Position numbers and translations under genes: made by a program
The notes under the pieces: generated by a model
What the model was told of the DNA's origin: nothing
The model's database searches: none
Seen by the model: the letters and a program-made list of their open reading frames with translations, nothing else
Virus record (IMG/VR): IMGVR_UViG_3300010158_000216
Location: 1 to 31,531 of that record
Reading direction: 5' to 3' (one strand)
Origin: a virus
DNA length: 31,531 bases
Part shown: positions 7,835-18,041 of the stretch, piece after piece
How the letters are laid out: each line of letters opens with the position of its first letter
Position numbering within the stretch: the first letter of the stretch is position 1

Positions 7835-8626
7835 ATGGCAATTAATTTAGACAGCATTAGAGCGAAGCTCGTAGATTTGCAAAAGAACACTGGTAAAAGT
7901 GAAAAACAAGAAAATCTTTGGAAACCAGAAGGTACCCAAGTAATCAGAATCGTACCGTATCAATTCAATACGGAGAATCCATTTAATGAACTTTATTTTC
8001 ATTATGAATTCGGTAACAAACAATACTTATCACCATCGACATTTGGTAAGGCAGATCCAGTAGTAGAGTTTTCAGAAAAGCTTCAATCAACAGGTAAAAA
8101 AGAAGATTGGAAATTAGGAAAGAAAATTGAACCTAAAATGAGATGTTATGCACCTATTATCGTTCGTGGTAAAGAGTCAGAAGGAGTTAAATTTTGGGGA
8201 TTTGGTAAGACAGTATATGCTGAATTATTAGCATTTATTGCTGATCCTGATTATGGTGATATTTCAGATCCAGTTTCTGGAAGAGATATTACAGTAGAGT
8301 TCAAAACTAAAGAACAAACAGGAAAAGACTTCCCTGAAACATCAATCCGTATTAAACCAAATCAAACTCCAGTTTCTACAGATAAAGAAATTATCAAAAA
8401 AATAGCTACAGGTCAAAAGAATTTATTAGAGATTTTTAAAGAACCTTCTTACGAAGATTTAAAGATAGCTTTAACAAATTGGTTAAATCGTGATACAGAA
8501 GGAATGGCAACAGACGCAGCACCTGCTCAATCTGGTACAGCCACTAAAGTATCAACTCCTACAAAGCCCGCCGAAACTAAATCGGTAGAAGATATATCAA
8601 GCGCATTCGATAGCTTGTTTAATTAA
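7835..8626 (+). CDS. 32: gp32-like single-stranded DNA-binding protein
   Basis: This 263-residue protein matches the T4 gp32 type of SSB found in T4-like phages. After a short basic N-terminus come LWKPEGTQVIRIVPY, then NPFNELYFHYEFG, LSPSTFGKADPVVEF, RCYAPIIVRG, VKFWGFGKTVY and IADPDYGDISDPVSGRD, the usual order of OB-fold segments. An acidic, helical C-terminus (SVEDISSAFDSLFN) fits the protein-recruiting tail. The Cys/His zinc site of T4 gp32 is not recognisable: only one Cys remains, in RCY. It would coat single-stranded DNA at the fork and organise UvsX, helicase and polymerase. It has its own promoter upstream and a hairpin downstream, which fits high separate expression. Confidence 0.92.
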   Translation: MAINLDSIRAKLVDLQKNTGKSEKQENLWKPEGTQVIRIVPYQFNTENPFNELYFHYEFGNKQYLSPSTFGKADPVVEFSEKLQSTGKKEDWKLGKKIEPKMRCYAPIIVRGKESEGVKFWGFGKTVYAELLAFIADPDYGDISDPVSGRDITVEFKTKEQTGKDFPETSIRIKPNQTPVSTDKEIIKKIATGQKNLLEIFKEPSYEDLKIALTNWLNRDTEGMATDAAPAQSGTATKVSTPTKPAETKSVEDISSAFDSLFN

Positions 8627-8636
8627 CAACAAAAGT

Positions 8637-8671
8637 AAATAAGGAGGGTATTTGATATACTCTTCTTATTT
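8637..8671 (+). terminator. 15-bp hairpin after the SSB gene, probable terminator
   Basis: Arms 8637-8651 and 8657-8671 pair over 15 positions with two G-T wobbles around a 5-base loop (TTGAT). Because the stem begins AAATAAG and ends CTTATTT it could end transcription in either direction. It follows the SSB stop by 10 bases and precedes uvsX by 20. The 5' arm contains AAGGAGG, the only perfect Shine-Dalgarno-like string I noticed in an intergenic region, but it is buried in the stem and 45 bases from the next ATG. Confidence 0.65.
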
Positions 8672-8691
8672 TACTATAATAATAAAGCATT

Positions 8692-9843
8692 ATGGCAAAA
8701 AAGAAAAGTGAAGGACTTGGAGCAGATGACATCCAAGAAGATTTAGCGTCAGTACTAGCAAGTACATTAAATGCAAAATTCAAAGAAACAAATCAAAAGG
8801 TAGCATTCTTTTTAGATAAAGATGTTGATTCTCCTAGTAATGTTACAGATTGGATTTCTACAGGCAATGATATTGTAGATTTAGCTATTTCAAATAGACC
8901 TTATGGTGGATTACCAGTAGGACGTATTATAGAGATAATGGGTGAAACCGCAGCAGGTAAGTCTTTATTAACTGCTAGTATTTTAGCTCAATGTCAACGT
9001 AAAGGTGGATTAGCAATTTATATTGATACTGAAAATGCAGTAGCAAATGAATTCTTTGAAATGTTGGGTATGGATTTAAGTAAAATGATTTATGCTCCTA
9101 TTGAAACAATAGAAGATGCATTTGCAGTTATTGAAACTATCATTGAAAAAGTTCGCATATCTGATAAAGATAGATTAGTGTGTATTGCAATTGATTCTAT
9201 TATGGGTGCAACTACAAAAGTAGAACAAGCAGCTGATTATGAAAAAGATGGATTTGCAACTACCAAAGCTATTGTATTATCAAAAGCAATGCGTAAAATT
9301 ACTAATATGATTGGTCGTCAAAAGATCTGCTTAGTTTTAACTAATCAATTACGTGATAAAGTTGGAGTTATGGGGTTTGGAGAAAAGACTCAAACATCAG
9401 GAGGTAAAGCAGTTGGATTCCATGCTTCTGTAAGATTGCAACTTTACAATTTAGGTATGATTAAAAAGTCAGACGGGACGGTAGTAGGAGCAAGAACAAA
9501 ATTAAAACTTAAAAAGAATCGTTTAGGACCACCGAGCAGAGAAGTAGAATATGATATTTATTTTGATTCGGGCATTGATTCAGCGCCAAGTTGGATTGAC
9601 GAATTAGTAAAGCATAAGTTAGTTAAGAAGCGCGGAGCATATTACGATTACGTAGATCAAGAAACAGGAGAAGAAGTAATTTTTACGTCTGCTAATATAT
9701 TGACAAAGTTTAAAGAAAATCCTGCACTAAAGAAACAGGTATATGAAAGACTTTGCAGCGAATATATTATGAAGTATGATCCTTCTAATCCAGATGAAGA
9801 ATTACAATTAGTTACAAGTCCCGATGGTGGAGACGATTTTTAA
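8692..9843 (+). CDS. uvsX: UvsX/RecA-family recombinase
   Basis: This 383-residue ATPase forms filaments on single-stranded DNA and drives strand exchange, acting with the gp32-like protein in recombination-dependent replication. Walker A is GETAAGKS (residues 84-91). A D-T-E-N stretch follows IYI. Walker B is CIAIDS (D168). TNQL has the sensor Q219, and the DNA-binding loop region runs from there to TSGGKAVGFHAS. The C-terminal 80 residues are charged and end in DDF. The order and length fit T4 UvsX (about 390 residues) and RecA. No Shine-Dalgarno sequence precedes the ATG; the leader is AT-rich and follows a hairpin. Confidence 0.93.
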   Translation: MAKKKSEGLGADDIQEDLASVLASTLNAKFKETNQKVAFFLDKDVDSPSNVTDWISTGNDIVDLAISNRPYGGLPVGRIIEIMGETAAGKSLLTASILAQCQRKGGLAIYIDTENAVANEFFEMLGMDLSKMIYAPIETIEDAFAVIETIIEKVRISDKDRLVCIAIDSIMGATTKVEQAADYEKDGFATTKAIVLSKAMRKITNMIGRQKICLVLTNQLRDKVGVMGFGEKTQTSGGKAVGFHASVRLQLYNLGMIKKSDGTVVGARTKLKLKKNRLGPPSREVEYDIYFDSGIDSAPSWIDELVKHKLVKKRGAYYDYVDQETGEEVIFTSANILTKFKENPALKKQVYERLCSEYIMKYDPSNPDEELQLVTSPDGGDDF

Positions 9844-9863
9844 ATAAAACAAAAAAACAATAA

Positions 9864-11495
<1,632 letters not shown>

Positions 11496-11507
11496 AATAA
11501 GTTATGT

Positions 11508-12563
11508 ATGCTGAATAAATATATCGAATTATTAAAAGAAATTCAGCAAGAGAAAGATAGTGCCGATTCAGTTAATATTAATTCCAGGATTATGTTAATT
11601 GACGGCACTAATTTTTATCTTCGCTGTTTCATGGCAAATCCAAGTTTAAATGAAAATGGAGAGCACTTAGGAGGATCATTAGGATTCTTGAGATCTTTGG
11701 GCTCTTATATTAAGACATTTAAACCTACCCGGGTAATTATTACCTTTGATGGTAAAGGCGGTTCGCAAAAAAGAAGAGATATTTTCAGCGACTATAAAGG
11801 AAATAGATTAAACCCTAAATCATTTAATAGGGCTGAAATATTTGAAAACGCAGAAGATGAAGCAAAGTCAATGCAACATCAATTTATGCGATTAGTTCAA
11901 TACCTAAGATGCTTACCAGTATTAGTAGTTTCTTTAGATCATATTGAAGCAGATGATATGGTATCATATTTAACGACATCAGTATTACCTAAGGTAAGTA
12001 ATAATATTATATTGGTTTCAGATGATAAGGATTTCTTACAACTAATAAACGATAAAGTATCAGTATACAGACCCGTTGAGAAAAAGATGTATAAACTGCC
12101 GGAAATGAAAGAAAGATTTGGAGTCCCTGCAGAGAATTATCATTTGTATAAGGTCTTTATAGGAGACTCATCCGACAATATACCCGGCATACCAGGAATC
12201 GGGCCTAAGACCGCAGAAAAACTGGCTATACTACAAGAAAATAGGATTGTTGGTTTGCAAGAGTTTTTAGATTATTGTGAAGCCAATGCCGATAATAAAG
12301 TATACAAGAAGATTTTAGATCATAAGGAAGCAATTATACGAAACTATAAGTTAATGCAGTTACATGATGTTGATATATCAGGAGCGCATAAATTATTTTT
12401 GCAAGATAAGTTTAGAGATTCTGTATCTACAATCAATAAAAATGAATTCTTACAAATTTTAACATTAGATAAGGGCTACACTTATATTAAAGATCCTGTA
12501 GCATTTTTAAATTATTTCAGTCAACTAAATTTATTTGCGCTAGGAACTAATAATAACTCTTGA
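11508..12563 (+). CDS. rnh: 5'-3' exonuclease / RNase H of the FEN family
   Basis: This 351-residue protein has the metal-binding acidic residues of 5' nucleases: D32 in LIDGTNF, IEADD (E147, D149, D150), SDDKDF (D172, D173, D175) and GDSSDN (D220, D223). These are followed by the helix-hairpin-helix IPGIPGIGPKTAEKL that binds duplex DNA. Size and order fit T4 RNase H, which removes Okazaki primers, or the nuclease domain of Pol I. The upstream context is ATAAGTTATGTATG. The first ATG (11504) is out of frame and encodes only four residues before a stop, so translation must use the second ATG at 11508. It lies between GroEL and the helicase in the replication cluster. Confidence 0.9.
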   Translation: MLNKYIELLKEIQQEKDSADSVNINSRIMLIDGTNFYLRCFMANPSLNENGEHLGGSLGFLRSLGSYIKTFKPTRVIITFDGKGGSQKRRDIFSDYKGNRLNPKSFNRAEIFENAEDEAKSMQHQFMRLVQYLRCLPVLVVSLDHIEADDMVSYLTTSVLPKVSNNIILVSDDKDFLQLINDKVSVYRPVEKKMYKLPEMKERFGVPAENYHLYKVFIGDSSDNIPGIPGIGPKTAEKLAILQENRIVGLQEFLDYCEANADNKVYKKILDHKEAIIRNYKLMQLHDVDISGAHKLFLQDKFRDSVSTINKNEFLQILTLDKGYTYIKDPVAFLNYFSQLNLFALGTNNNS

Positions 12564-12588
12564 TCTTTAGAAAATAAAATTATATATT
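12558..12588 (+). promoter_or_regulatory. possible promoter TCTTGA-N19-TATATT before helicase
   Basis: TATATT (12583-12588) ends 5 bases before the helicase ATG, the same geometry as the leaderless ATTAGG promoters. The upstream box 19 bases away is TCTTGA rather than ATTAGG, overlapping the stop region of the nuclease gene. It could be a host-type TTG promoter or chance in AT-rich DNA. Confidence 0.3.
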
Positions 12589-12593
12589 AAGAT

Positions 12594-13955
12594 ATGAATC
12601 AAGACAAATTTACTCAATACGGAAAAACCTTTCAATTAAAAATTATAGCAGCATTATTAAAGGATAAGTTATTTCTTCAACAAATATATGATATACTTAT
12701 TCCTGAATATTTTGATTCTGAAGCCAATACCTGGATTGTAAATGTAATAATGAAATATTTTCCAGAGTATAAGACAGTCCCTACCTTAGAAGTATTTAAA
12801 GTAAAGGCCTTAGAATTAACTAATGAACCTTTAAAAATGTCTATTGTAGAATCTTTAAAAGATATATTAAGATATGTTGAAGCCGAGGATTTAGAGTTTG
12901 TTAAATCTGAATGTATTAATTTCTGTAAGAACCAATGTATTAAGACTGCTATTATTGAATCAGTAGAATTATTACAATCTGGAGAATATGACAATATTAA
13001 GAAAAAGATTGATAATGCTATGAAAGCAGGAGCCAATCAAGATATTGGAATGGATTATTTAAAGGATGTTAAACAAAGATATGAAACATCATCTAGATTA
13101 ACTCTCGCAACTCCCTGGACTGCTTTTAATGAATTAGTTGATGGTGGTATTGGTAAAGGAGAGCTTATTATATTTGTAGCAGGACCTGGAGCAGGTAAAT
13201 CTACTGCGATGATTAATGTTGGAGCTCATTTATTAAGACAAGGTAAGACGGTAGTGCATTATACAATGGAATTATCAGAGCCTTATGTAGCTCAAAGATA
13301 TGATTCGGTAGTTACAGGAATAGCTACTGCGAACTTAAAATATAACTTAGATGAGGTAGAGCATGAATTAGGAAAATTAACAGGTCAATTAATATTAAAG
13401 TATTTTCCAACAAAAACCGCATCAGTAACAACCTTAAAGGCGCATTTAGATAAAATATTAATGCAAGGAATAAAACCAGATATCGTTATTGTAGATTATG
13501 CAGATTTATTAAGATCAGCTAAATCAAAAGAGAAGCTTCATGAAGAGCTAGAAACTACATACGAAGATTTAAGAGGATTGGCAGGTGAATATCAAATACC
13601 ATTAGTTACAGCATCTCAAGCAAATAGAAGTTCAGTTGAATCAGACATTATTACATCAGATCAAGTAGCTTCTTCTTTTAGCAAGATTATGATTGGAGAT
13701 GTTATTATTTCATTAGCAAGAAAGACAACAGATAAGATAGCCGGAACAGGAAGAGTCCATTTTATTAAGAATAGATTTGGACCTGACGGATTAACTTTGC
13801 CAACAAAACTTAATATGTCTAATGGAAGAATTGATATGTATCAAGAAACTTCTATCAAGGGAAGAGAGACAAGAACAGATATGGATGAAGATACGATAAC
13901 ACGAAAATCTTTAGCTAATAAATATTCTGAACTTTTAGGAGATTCTATGGGATAA
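12594..13955 (+). CDS. 41: DnaB-family replicative helicase (gp41-like)
   Basis: This 453-residue protein has a helical N-terminal domain (about 1-160) and a RecA-like motor domain. Walker A is GPGAGKST (residues 197-204). MELSEPYVAQRYDS is the DnaB motif 1a region. Walker B is DIVIVDYADLL (D301). TASQANRSS carries the glutamine of motif H3, and FIKNRFGP contains the arginine-finger region seen in DnaB helicases. Length and order fit T4 gp41, which unwinds DNA ahead of the lagging strand and binds primase. A primase gene is not present in the window. It follows the 5' nuclease by 30 bases. Confidence 0.93.
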   Translation: MNQDKFTQYGKTFQLKIIAALLKDKLFLQQIYDILIPEYFDSEANTWIVNVIMKYFPEYKTVPTLEVFKVKALELTNEPLKMSIVESLKDILRYVEAEDLEFVKSECINFCKNQCIKTAIIESVELLQSGEYDNIKKKIDNAMKAGANQDIGMDYLKDVKQRYETSSRLTLATPWTAFNELVDGGIGKGELIIFVAGPGAGKSTAMINVGAHLLRQGKTVVHYTMELSEPYVAQRYDSVVTGIATANLKYNLDEVEHELGKLTGQLILKYFPTKTASVTTLKAHLDKILMQGIKPDIVIVDYADLLRSAKSKEKLHEELETTYEDLRGLAGEYQIPLVTASQANRSSVESDIITSDQVASSFSKIMIGDVIISLARKTTDKIAGTGRVHFIKNRFGPDGLTLPTKLNMSNGRIDMYQETSIKGRETRTDMDEDTITRKSLANKYSELLGDSMG

Positions 13956-13975
13956 AACCATAAGTAAACAATAAT

Positions 13976-13983
13976 TATAAATA
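13976..13983 (+). promoter_or_regulatory. candidate late promoter TATAAATA
   Basis: A perfect TATAAATA, the T4 late promoter consensus, lies in the 94-base gap between helicase and ribonucleotide reductase, 66 bases before the ATG. In DNA this AT-rich several chance copies of the octamer are expected in the window, so only its intergenic position supports it. I see no clear terminator in this gap. Confidence 0.3.
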
Positions 13984-14049
13984 CCTAATAAGGGTCGTTA
14001 TGGAATACTCCTTTTCACAAAAAATTAAAAACTAACTAACAACAAAACA

Positions 14050-15912
14050 ATGGACATATCAAACAAGATACTCTCCGACATTACAGTCTACAGCAAATAC
14101 GCGAAATATCAACAAGATATTCAAAGAAGAGAAAAATGGGAAGAAATCGTTACCCGAAACAAGGAAATGCACATCAAAAAATACCCTAGTATGGAAGAAG
14201 AAATTAATCTTGCATATCAAATGGTATTAGATAGAAAAGTGCTTCCATCAATGAGAAGTTTACAATTTGGAGGCAAATCCATAGAGTTATCACCAAACAG
14301 AGTTTACAATTGCGCTTATCTTCCAATAGATGATTATAGAGCTTTTGGAGAAACTATGTTTTTATTACTAGGTGGTACAGGAGTTGGTTATTCAGTTCAA
14401 AAACATCACGTAGATAAATTACCTGAGATAAGAACACCCAAAAAAGATAAGCACAGAAGATTTTTAATTGGCGATTCAATTGAAGGTTGGGCAGATGCAA
14501 TTAAAGTATTAATGAAATCTTATTTTGAAGGAGGTTCTAATATTTTATTTGATTTTTCTGACATCAGACCAAAAGGAGCAATGTTGGTTACATCAGGAGG
14601 TAAAGCACCAGGCCCTCAACCATTAAAAGAATGTATCGTTAAGATTCAAGGCATTTTAGATAGCAAAGTAGACGGGTCTAAATTATCTTCTATTGAGACT
14701 CATGATATTGTTTGTCATATTGCGGATGCAGTATTAGCAGGTGGTATTAGAAGAGCGGCTTTAATTTCATTATTTAGTGCTGACGATGATGAAATGATTT
14801 CGTCTAAAACAGGCAATTGGTGGGAACTTAATCCACAAAGAGGAAGAGCTAATAACTCAGCAGTTTTATTACGTAATAAAGTTACTAAAGAGTTTTTTAT
14901 GTCATTATGGGATAAAATTAAAGCTTCTGGAGCAGGTGAGCCTGGAATTTATTTAAATAACGATAAAGATTGGGGAACGAATCCTTGTTGCGAAATAGCA
15001 TTAAGACCATTCCAATTCTGTAATTTATGTGAAGTTAACGTAAGTAATATTGAATCTCAAGAAGATTTAAATGAACGCGTTAAAGTTGCAGCATTTATAG
15101 GAACATTACAAGCAGGATATACGGATTTCCATTACTTAAGACCAGTATGGCAAAGAACGACAGAAAAAGAAGCTTTGATTGGAGTAGGTATTACAGGAGT
15201 AGGTTCAGGTAAAGCGCAGCAATATGATATGAAAGAAGCTGCTAAAATAGTAATGGAAGAAAATGAGCGCGTAGCTAATTTAATTGGAATCAATAAAGCA
15301 GCAAGGGCAACCACAATCAAACCATCAGGGACTTCTTCATTAGTATTAGGTACTTCATCAGGAATACATGCTTGGCACAATGATTATTATATTAGAAGAA
15401 TGCGCGTTGGTAAAAATGAATCGTTATATACGCATTTATTAATTAATCATCCAGAGTTATTAGAAGATGAGTTTTTCAGACCACATGACACAGCAGTAAT
15501 TTCCGTTCCTCAAAAAGCACCGGAAGGTTCTATTCTAAGAACAGAAAGTTCATTAAATTTATTAGAGCGTATTAAATGGTTCTATCAAAATTGGGTTGAA
15601 CCAGGCCACAGAACAGGACAAAACACTCATAATATTTCAGCAACCGTTTCAGTAAAAGATGATGAATGGGAAATAGTAGGAGAATGGATGTGGGCTAATA
15701 AAAATTATTATAATGGTTTATCAGTATTGCCTTATTCAGGTCATACATATATTCAAGCACCTTTTGAAGACATTACCGAAGAAAAGTATTATGAATTACT
15801 AAAAAACTTAGAAAATATTGATTTATCTAACGTAATTGAAATCATGGATAATACTAATCATAGCGGAGAGATAGCTTGTGGAGCAGATGGTTGTGTTGTT
15901 GAAGGTGTATAA
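14050..15912 (+). CDS. nrdJ: class II (adenosylcobalamin) ribonucleotide reductase
   Basis: This 620-residue enzyme would reduce ribonucleotides to deoxyribonucleotides using vitamin B12. VYNCAYLPIDD holds the first redox cysteine (C88), and LLLGGTGVGYSVQ is the substrate/phosphate loop region. The active-site motif is NPCCEI (thiyl-radical Cys C313, E315), followed by FCNLCEVN; TIKPSGTSS is the other phosphate-binding stretch. The C-terminus GEIACGADGCVVEG carries the CX4C redox pair (C610, C615) of class II enzymes. There is no ATP cone. C88 to C313 is about 225 residues, shorter than the roughly 290 I recall for the monomeric Lactobacillus enzyme, so an internal segment may be missing. NPCGE is usual; Gly is Cys here. 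The host or its medium must supply cobalamin. Confidence 0.92.
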   Translation: MDISNKILSDITVYSKYAKYQQDIQRREKWEEIVTRNKEMHIKKYPSMEEEINLAYQMVLDRKVLPSMRSLQFGGKSIELSPNRVYNCAYLPIDDYRAFGETMFLLLGGTGVGYSVQKHHVDKLPEIRTPKKDKHRRFLIGDSIEGWADAIKVLMKSYFEGGSNILFDFSDIRPKGAMLVTSGGKAPGPQPLKECIVKIQGILDSKVDGSKLSSIETHDIVCHIADAVLAGGIRRAALISLFSADDDEMISSKTGNWWELNPQRGRANNSAVLLRNKVTKEFFMSLWDKIKASGAGEPGIYLNNDKDWGTNPCCEIALRPFQFCNLCEVNVSNIESQEDLNERVKVAAFIGTLQAGYTDFHYLRPVWQRTTEKEALIGVGITGVGSGKAQQYDMKEAAKIVMEENERVANLIGINKAARATTIKPSGTSSLVLGTSSGIHAWHNDYYIRRMRVGKNESLYTHLLINHPELLEDEFFRPHDTAVISVPQKAPEGSILRTESSLNLLERIKWFYQNWVEPGHRTGQNTHNISATVSVKDDEWEIVGEWMWANKNYYNGLSVLPYSGHTYIQAPFEDITEEKYYELLKNLENIDLSNVIEIMDNTNHSGEIACGADGCVVEGV

Positions 15913-15930
15913 ATAAATAAATAAAATAAA

Positions 15931-15961
15931 ATTAGGAAATACGATATTAATATATTATATT
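15931..15961 (+). promoter_or_regulatory. phage promoter ATTAGG-N19-TATATT, leaderless type
   Basis: ATTAGG at 15931-15936 and TATATT at 15956-15961 have exactly 19 bases between them. TATATT ends 5 bases before the ATG of the membrane-protein gene at 15967, predicting a leaderless mRNA. The box continues as TATATTTATG, close to the Bacteroidota TAnnTTTG. A TATAAATA overlaps the upstream stop codon at 15908-15915 and might act as a second, late promoter. Confidence 0.75.
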
Positions 15962-15966
15962 TATGT

Positions 15967-16203
15967 ATGGAATTATTTGGATGGATATGCACTATAATGA
16001 TCATTATAGGATTTATATTAAATAGTATTGGAAACTTAAAATATGCTATATACGTATGGATAATTGGCGATATTGGGTGGATATTATATGATCTATCCAT
16101 ACGTAATTATAGTCACCTTGCCCTGAGTATTATTATTGTTATAATTAATATGTACGGGCTTTATAAAATAAACAAAAATGAAGATAAAAGTAAAAAAGAT
16201 TAA
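15967..16203 (+). CDS. small integral membrane protein, PnuC-like pattern
   Basis: This 78-residue protein has three hydrophobic segments: about residues 4-20 (WICTIMIIIGFILNSIG), 26-44 around a W-I-I-G-D-I-G-W core, and 49-67 (HLALSIIIVIINMYGLY). It ends in a lysine-rich cytoplasmic tail. The repeated 'W-x-x-G-x-x-x-W-x-x-Y' arrangement resembles part of nicotinamide riboside transporters (PnuC) and other small phage membrane proteins, but it is too short to be a complete transporter. It would sit in the host inner membrane. It is the first gene after an ATTAGG promoter and overlaps dut by 26 bases. An out-of-frame ATG lies 3 bases upstream (ATGTATG). The function is unknown. Confidence 0.6.
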   Translation: MELFGWICTIMIIIGFILNSIGNLKYAIYVWIIGDIGWILYDLSIRNYSHLALSIIIVIINMYGLYKINKNEDKSKKD

Positions 16204-16603
16204 TGAAAATGCCGTTATACCAAAGTATTCAAAACCAGGCGATGCTGGATTAGATTTAACGGCAGTAAGTATTGTATTAGATACTACAACGCAAGTTATA
16301 TACGATACCGGATTGGCTATCGAAATACCTGAAGAACATGTAGGATTAATATTCCCAAGATCATCAATTTGCAATTATGATTTAGAGTTATCTAATAGTG
16401 TAGGAGTAGTTGATAGCGGTTATCGTGGAACTATACGATTTGTATTTAATAAGATTAACGGAGATTTTTCTGTAAAATATAATGTTGGGGATCGTATAGG
16501 GCAATTATTAATATTACCTTATCCAGAAATCGAACTTGTAGAAGTAGATGAATTAAATGATTCAATAAGAGGTCACAAAGGATTTGGAAGTACCGGTAAA
16601 TAA
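16178..16603 (+). CDS. dut: dUTPase
   Basis: This 141-residue trimeric-type dUTP pyrophosphatase has all five motifs: PGDAGLDL (1), PRSSI (2), GVVDSGYRGTI with the catalytic Asp and Tyr (3), GDRIGQLLI (4) and the C-terminal RGHKGFGSTG arm (5). It hydrolyses dUTP to dUMP and pyrophosphate, keeping uracil out of phage DNA and feeding dTMP synthesis, which fits its place after ribonucleotide reductase. Its start lies inside the membrane-protein gene, so the two are probably co-transcribed from the promoter at 15931 and translationally coupled. Confidence 0.96.
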   Translation: MKIKVKKINENAVIPKYSKPGDAGLDLTAVSIVLDTTTQVIYDTGLAIEIPEEHVGLIFPRSSICNYDLELSNSVGVVDSGYRGTIRFVFNKINGDFSVKYNVGDRIGQLLILPYPEIELVEVDELNDSIRGHKGFGSTGK

Positions 16604-16635
16604 AATTAACTAGATATATATATATTATATAAGAT

Positions 16636-18015
16636 ATGAAATCATTAACTAACATATTAGAACGCATTACACTTACTAAAGAAGATATTTCTGGTATGAT
16701 TCGTGAAGCAAGAAAATCTGTTCCTGGAGATCAAGTAATAATACAAGGGAATTACTTAAATGGAAGATTTCCAGAATTAGAAATGGAAGATATACGTACG
16801 TTATCAAAATTATTTAATTCAATGAGTAAGTCAATAGTAGCGCAAGATGTATCAGAAGAAGATGCTGATGATATTATTTCAAATGCTATAACAGATATTA
16901 ATAATAATAGATTTTCAATAATAGACTTTCCTTTACTAAAAGGATCAGATGCTAATATTTTATCAAAGACTATTAATAATATGAAGTCATTTATATTAGA
17001 TCAAGGATTTACAAAAGACGAATCTAATAGGATAGTTACCAAAACTGTTAATGATATATTTAATGGTAAAGCTCAGGAATATGCAAGAGGCGCTGAGCCT
17101 GGTCGAGATAGAAGTAATAAAGACCCATTTAGATCAGCTGAAGCATTTGAAGCATTTATTAAAGAAAGATATTTATCAGAAAATCAAAGTATATCTGGAT
17201 TAGATGCTTTATATAACAAAATTATATTAAATGATATATCAGGGGATTTAATAAAATTAATTACTTCTGAAACCAATAAATCTTTAAAATCAGGAGAATA
17301 TACAATATCAGATACTGAAGGCGAATTATATGATATTTTAAAACGCACCGTTAAAATTGATAACGGGCATGAATCTGAATTATGGTTTGCTATAGTATTT
17401 AAAGGTTTAGTAATAGGAGCAAAAGGAGACACGCCTGATGTATTAGTTAATGGTAAGACAGTATCTTTAAAGGCTTATGGAACTTCAACTTTTGATTTTG
17501 GGACTTTAGATAATGATTCATCGAGATTATTAAGTATATTTATAAGTTTATGTCATTTATTAACGCCGATATCAATTAATCCTGTGCAGTTATCAAAACT
17601 TGATATTAATAAAGCATTAGATTTAGTTGAATCTGATGAAGTAAAAAAAGATATAAAAGAAATCTTAAAATTATCAGAATCTCCATCTATACCACGTCCT
17701 ATTGCAAAATTAGCGTTACAAATTAAACGGTTGTTAAATTCTAATAATGATAAAGATTTACATAATTTAGTAGTTCAATTTTGCAATGATATTGATATAT
17801 TACTAGAAGCAAAAATTAAAGATGCTAATTGGTGGGGATTAATTGTAACTAGTAATAAAACATTATATTTAAATGATTCTGAATCAGTATTTAATTCAAT
17901 TAGATGTAAAAATAATAGATTATCAGATGCTATCGCTCATTTTAAAGGTTATCATTTATGGATAAAAGGAACGCAATTAGAAACGGCAGTTACGACAAGA
18001 AAAAGTAAAGCATAA
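16636..18015 (+). CDS. unknown protein with possible PD-(D/E)XK-like core
   Basis: This 459-residue soluble protein was not assigned to a named family. The N-terminal 130 residues are helical and charged (MKSLTNILERITLTKED). A middle segment reads HESELWFAIVFKGLVIGAKG, then TPDVLVNGKTVSLKAYG: an acidic helix (E246, E248), a strand, P267-D268, and a strand ending S277-L-K279. That spacing is reminiscent of the PD-(D/E)XK nuclease core, but the middle acidic residue is Ser, so it may be inactive or unrelated. It is followed by STFDFGTLDNDSSRLL. The C-terminus is rich in Asp/Asn/Lys helices. It follows dut and begins a run of three genes with lysine-rich N-terminal helices. An internal head or DNA-associated role is possible but unproven. 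Confidence 0.55.
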   Translation: MKSLTNILERITLTKEDISGMIREARKSVPGDQVIIQGNYLNGRFPELEMEDIRTLSKLFNSMSKSIVAQDVSEEDADDIISNAITDINNNRFSIIDFPLLKGSDANILSKTINNMKSFILDQGFTKDESNRIVTKTVNDIFNGKAQEYARGAEPGRDRSNKDPFRSAEAFEAFIKERYLSENQSISGLDALYNKIILNDISGDLIKLITSETNKSLKSGEYTISDTEGELYDILKRTVKIDNGHESELWFAIVFKGLVIGAKGDTPDVLVNGKTVSLKAYGTSTFDFGTLDNDSSRLLSIFISLCHLLTPISINPVQLSKLDINKALDLVESDEVKKDIKEILKLSESPSIPRPIAKLALQIKRLLNSNNDKDLHNLVVQFCNDIDILLEAKIKDANWWGLIVTSNKTLYLNDSESVFNSIRCKNNRLSDAIAHFKGYHLWIKGTQLETAVTTRKSKA

Positions 18016-18041
18016 TATATATATATAAAATAAACGATAAC

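Noticed and set aside
13989-14016. Possible terminator in the helicase-nrdJ gap (AAGG...CCTT followed by T)
   Set aside because: Only four firm base pairs with a long loop; too weak to call.
16619-16635. Alternating TATATA tract before the gene at 16636 (and at 18015-18028) as a promoter
   Set aside because: The AT alternation gives many possible -10 boxes but no ATTAGG or other upstream box at 19 bases; left uncalled.
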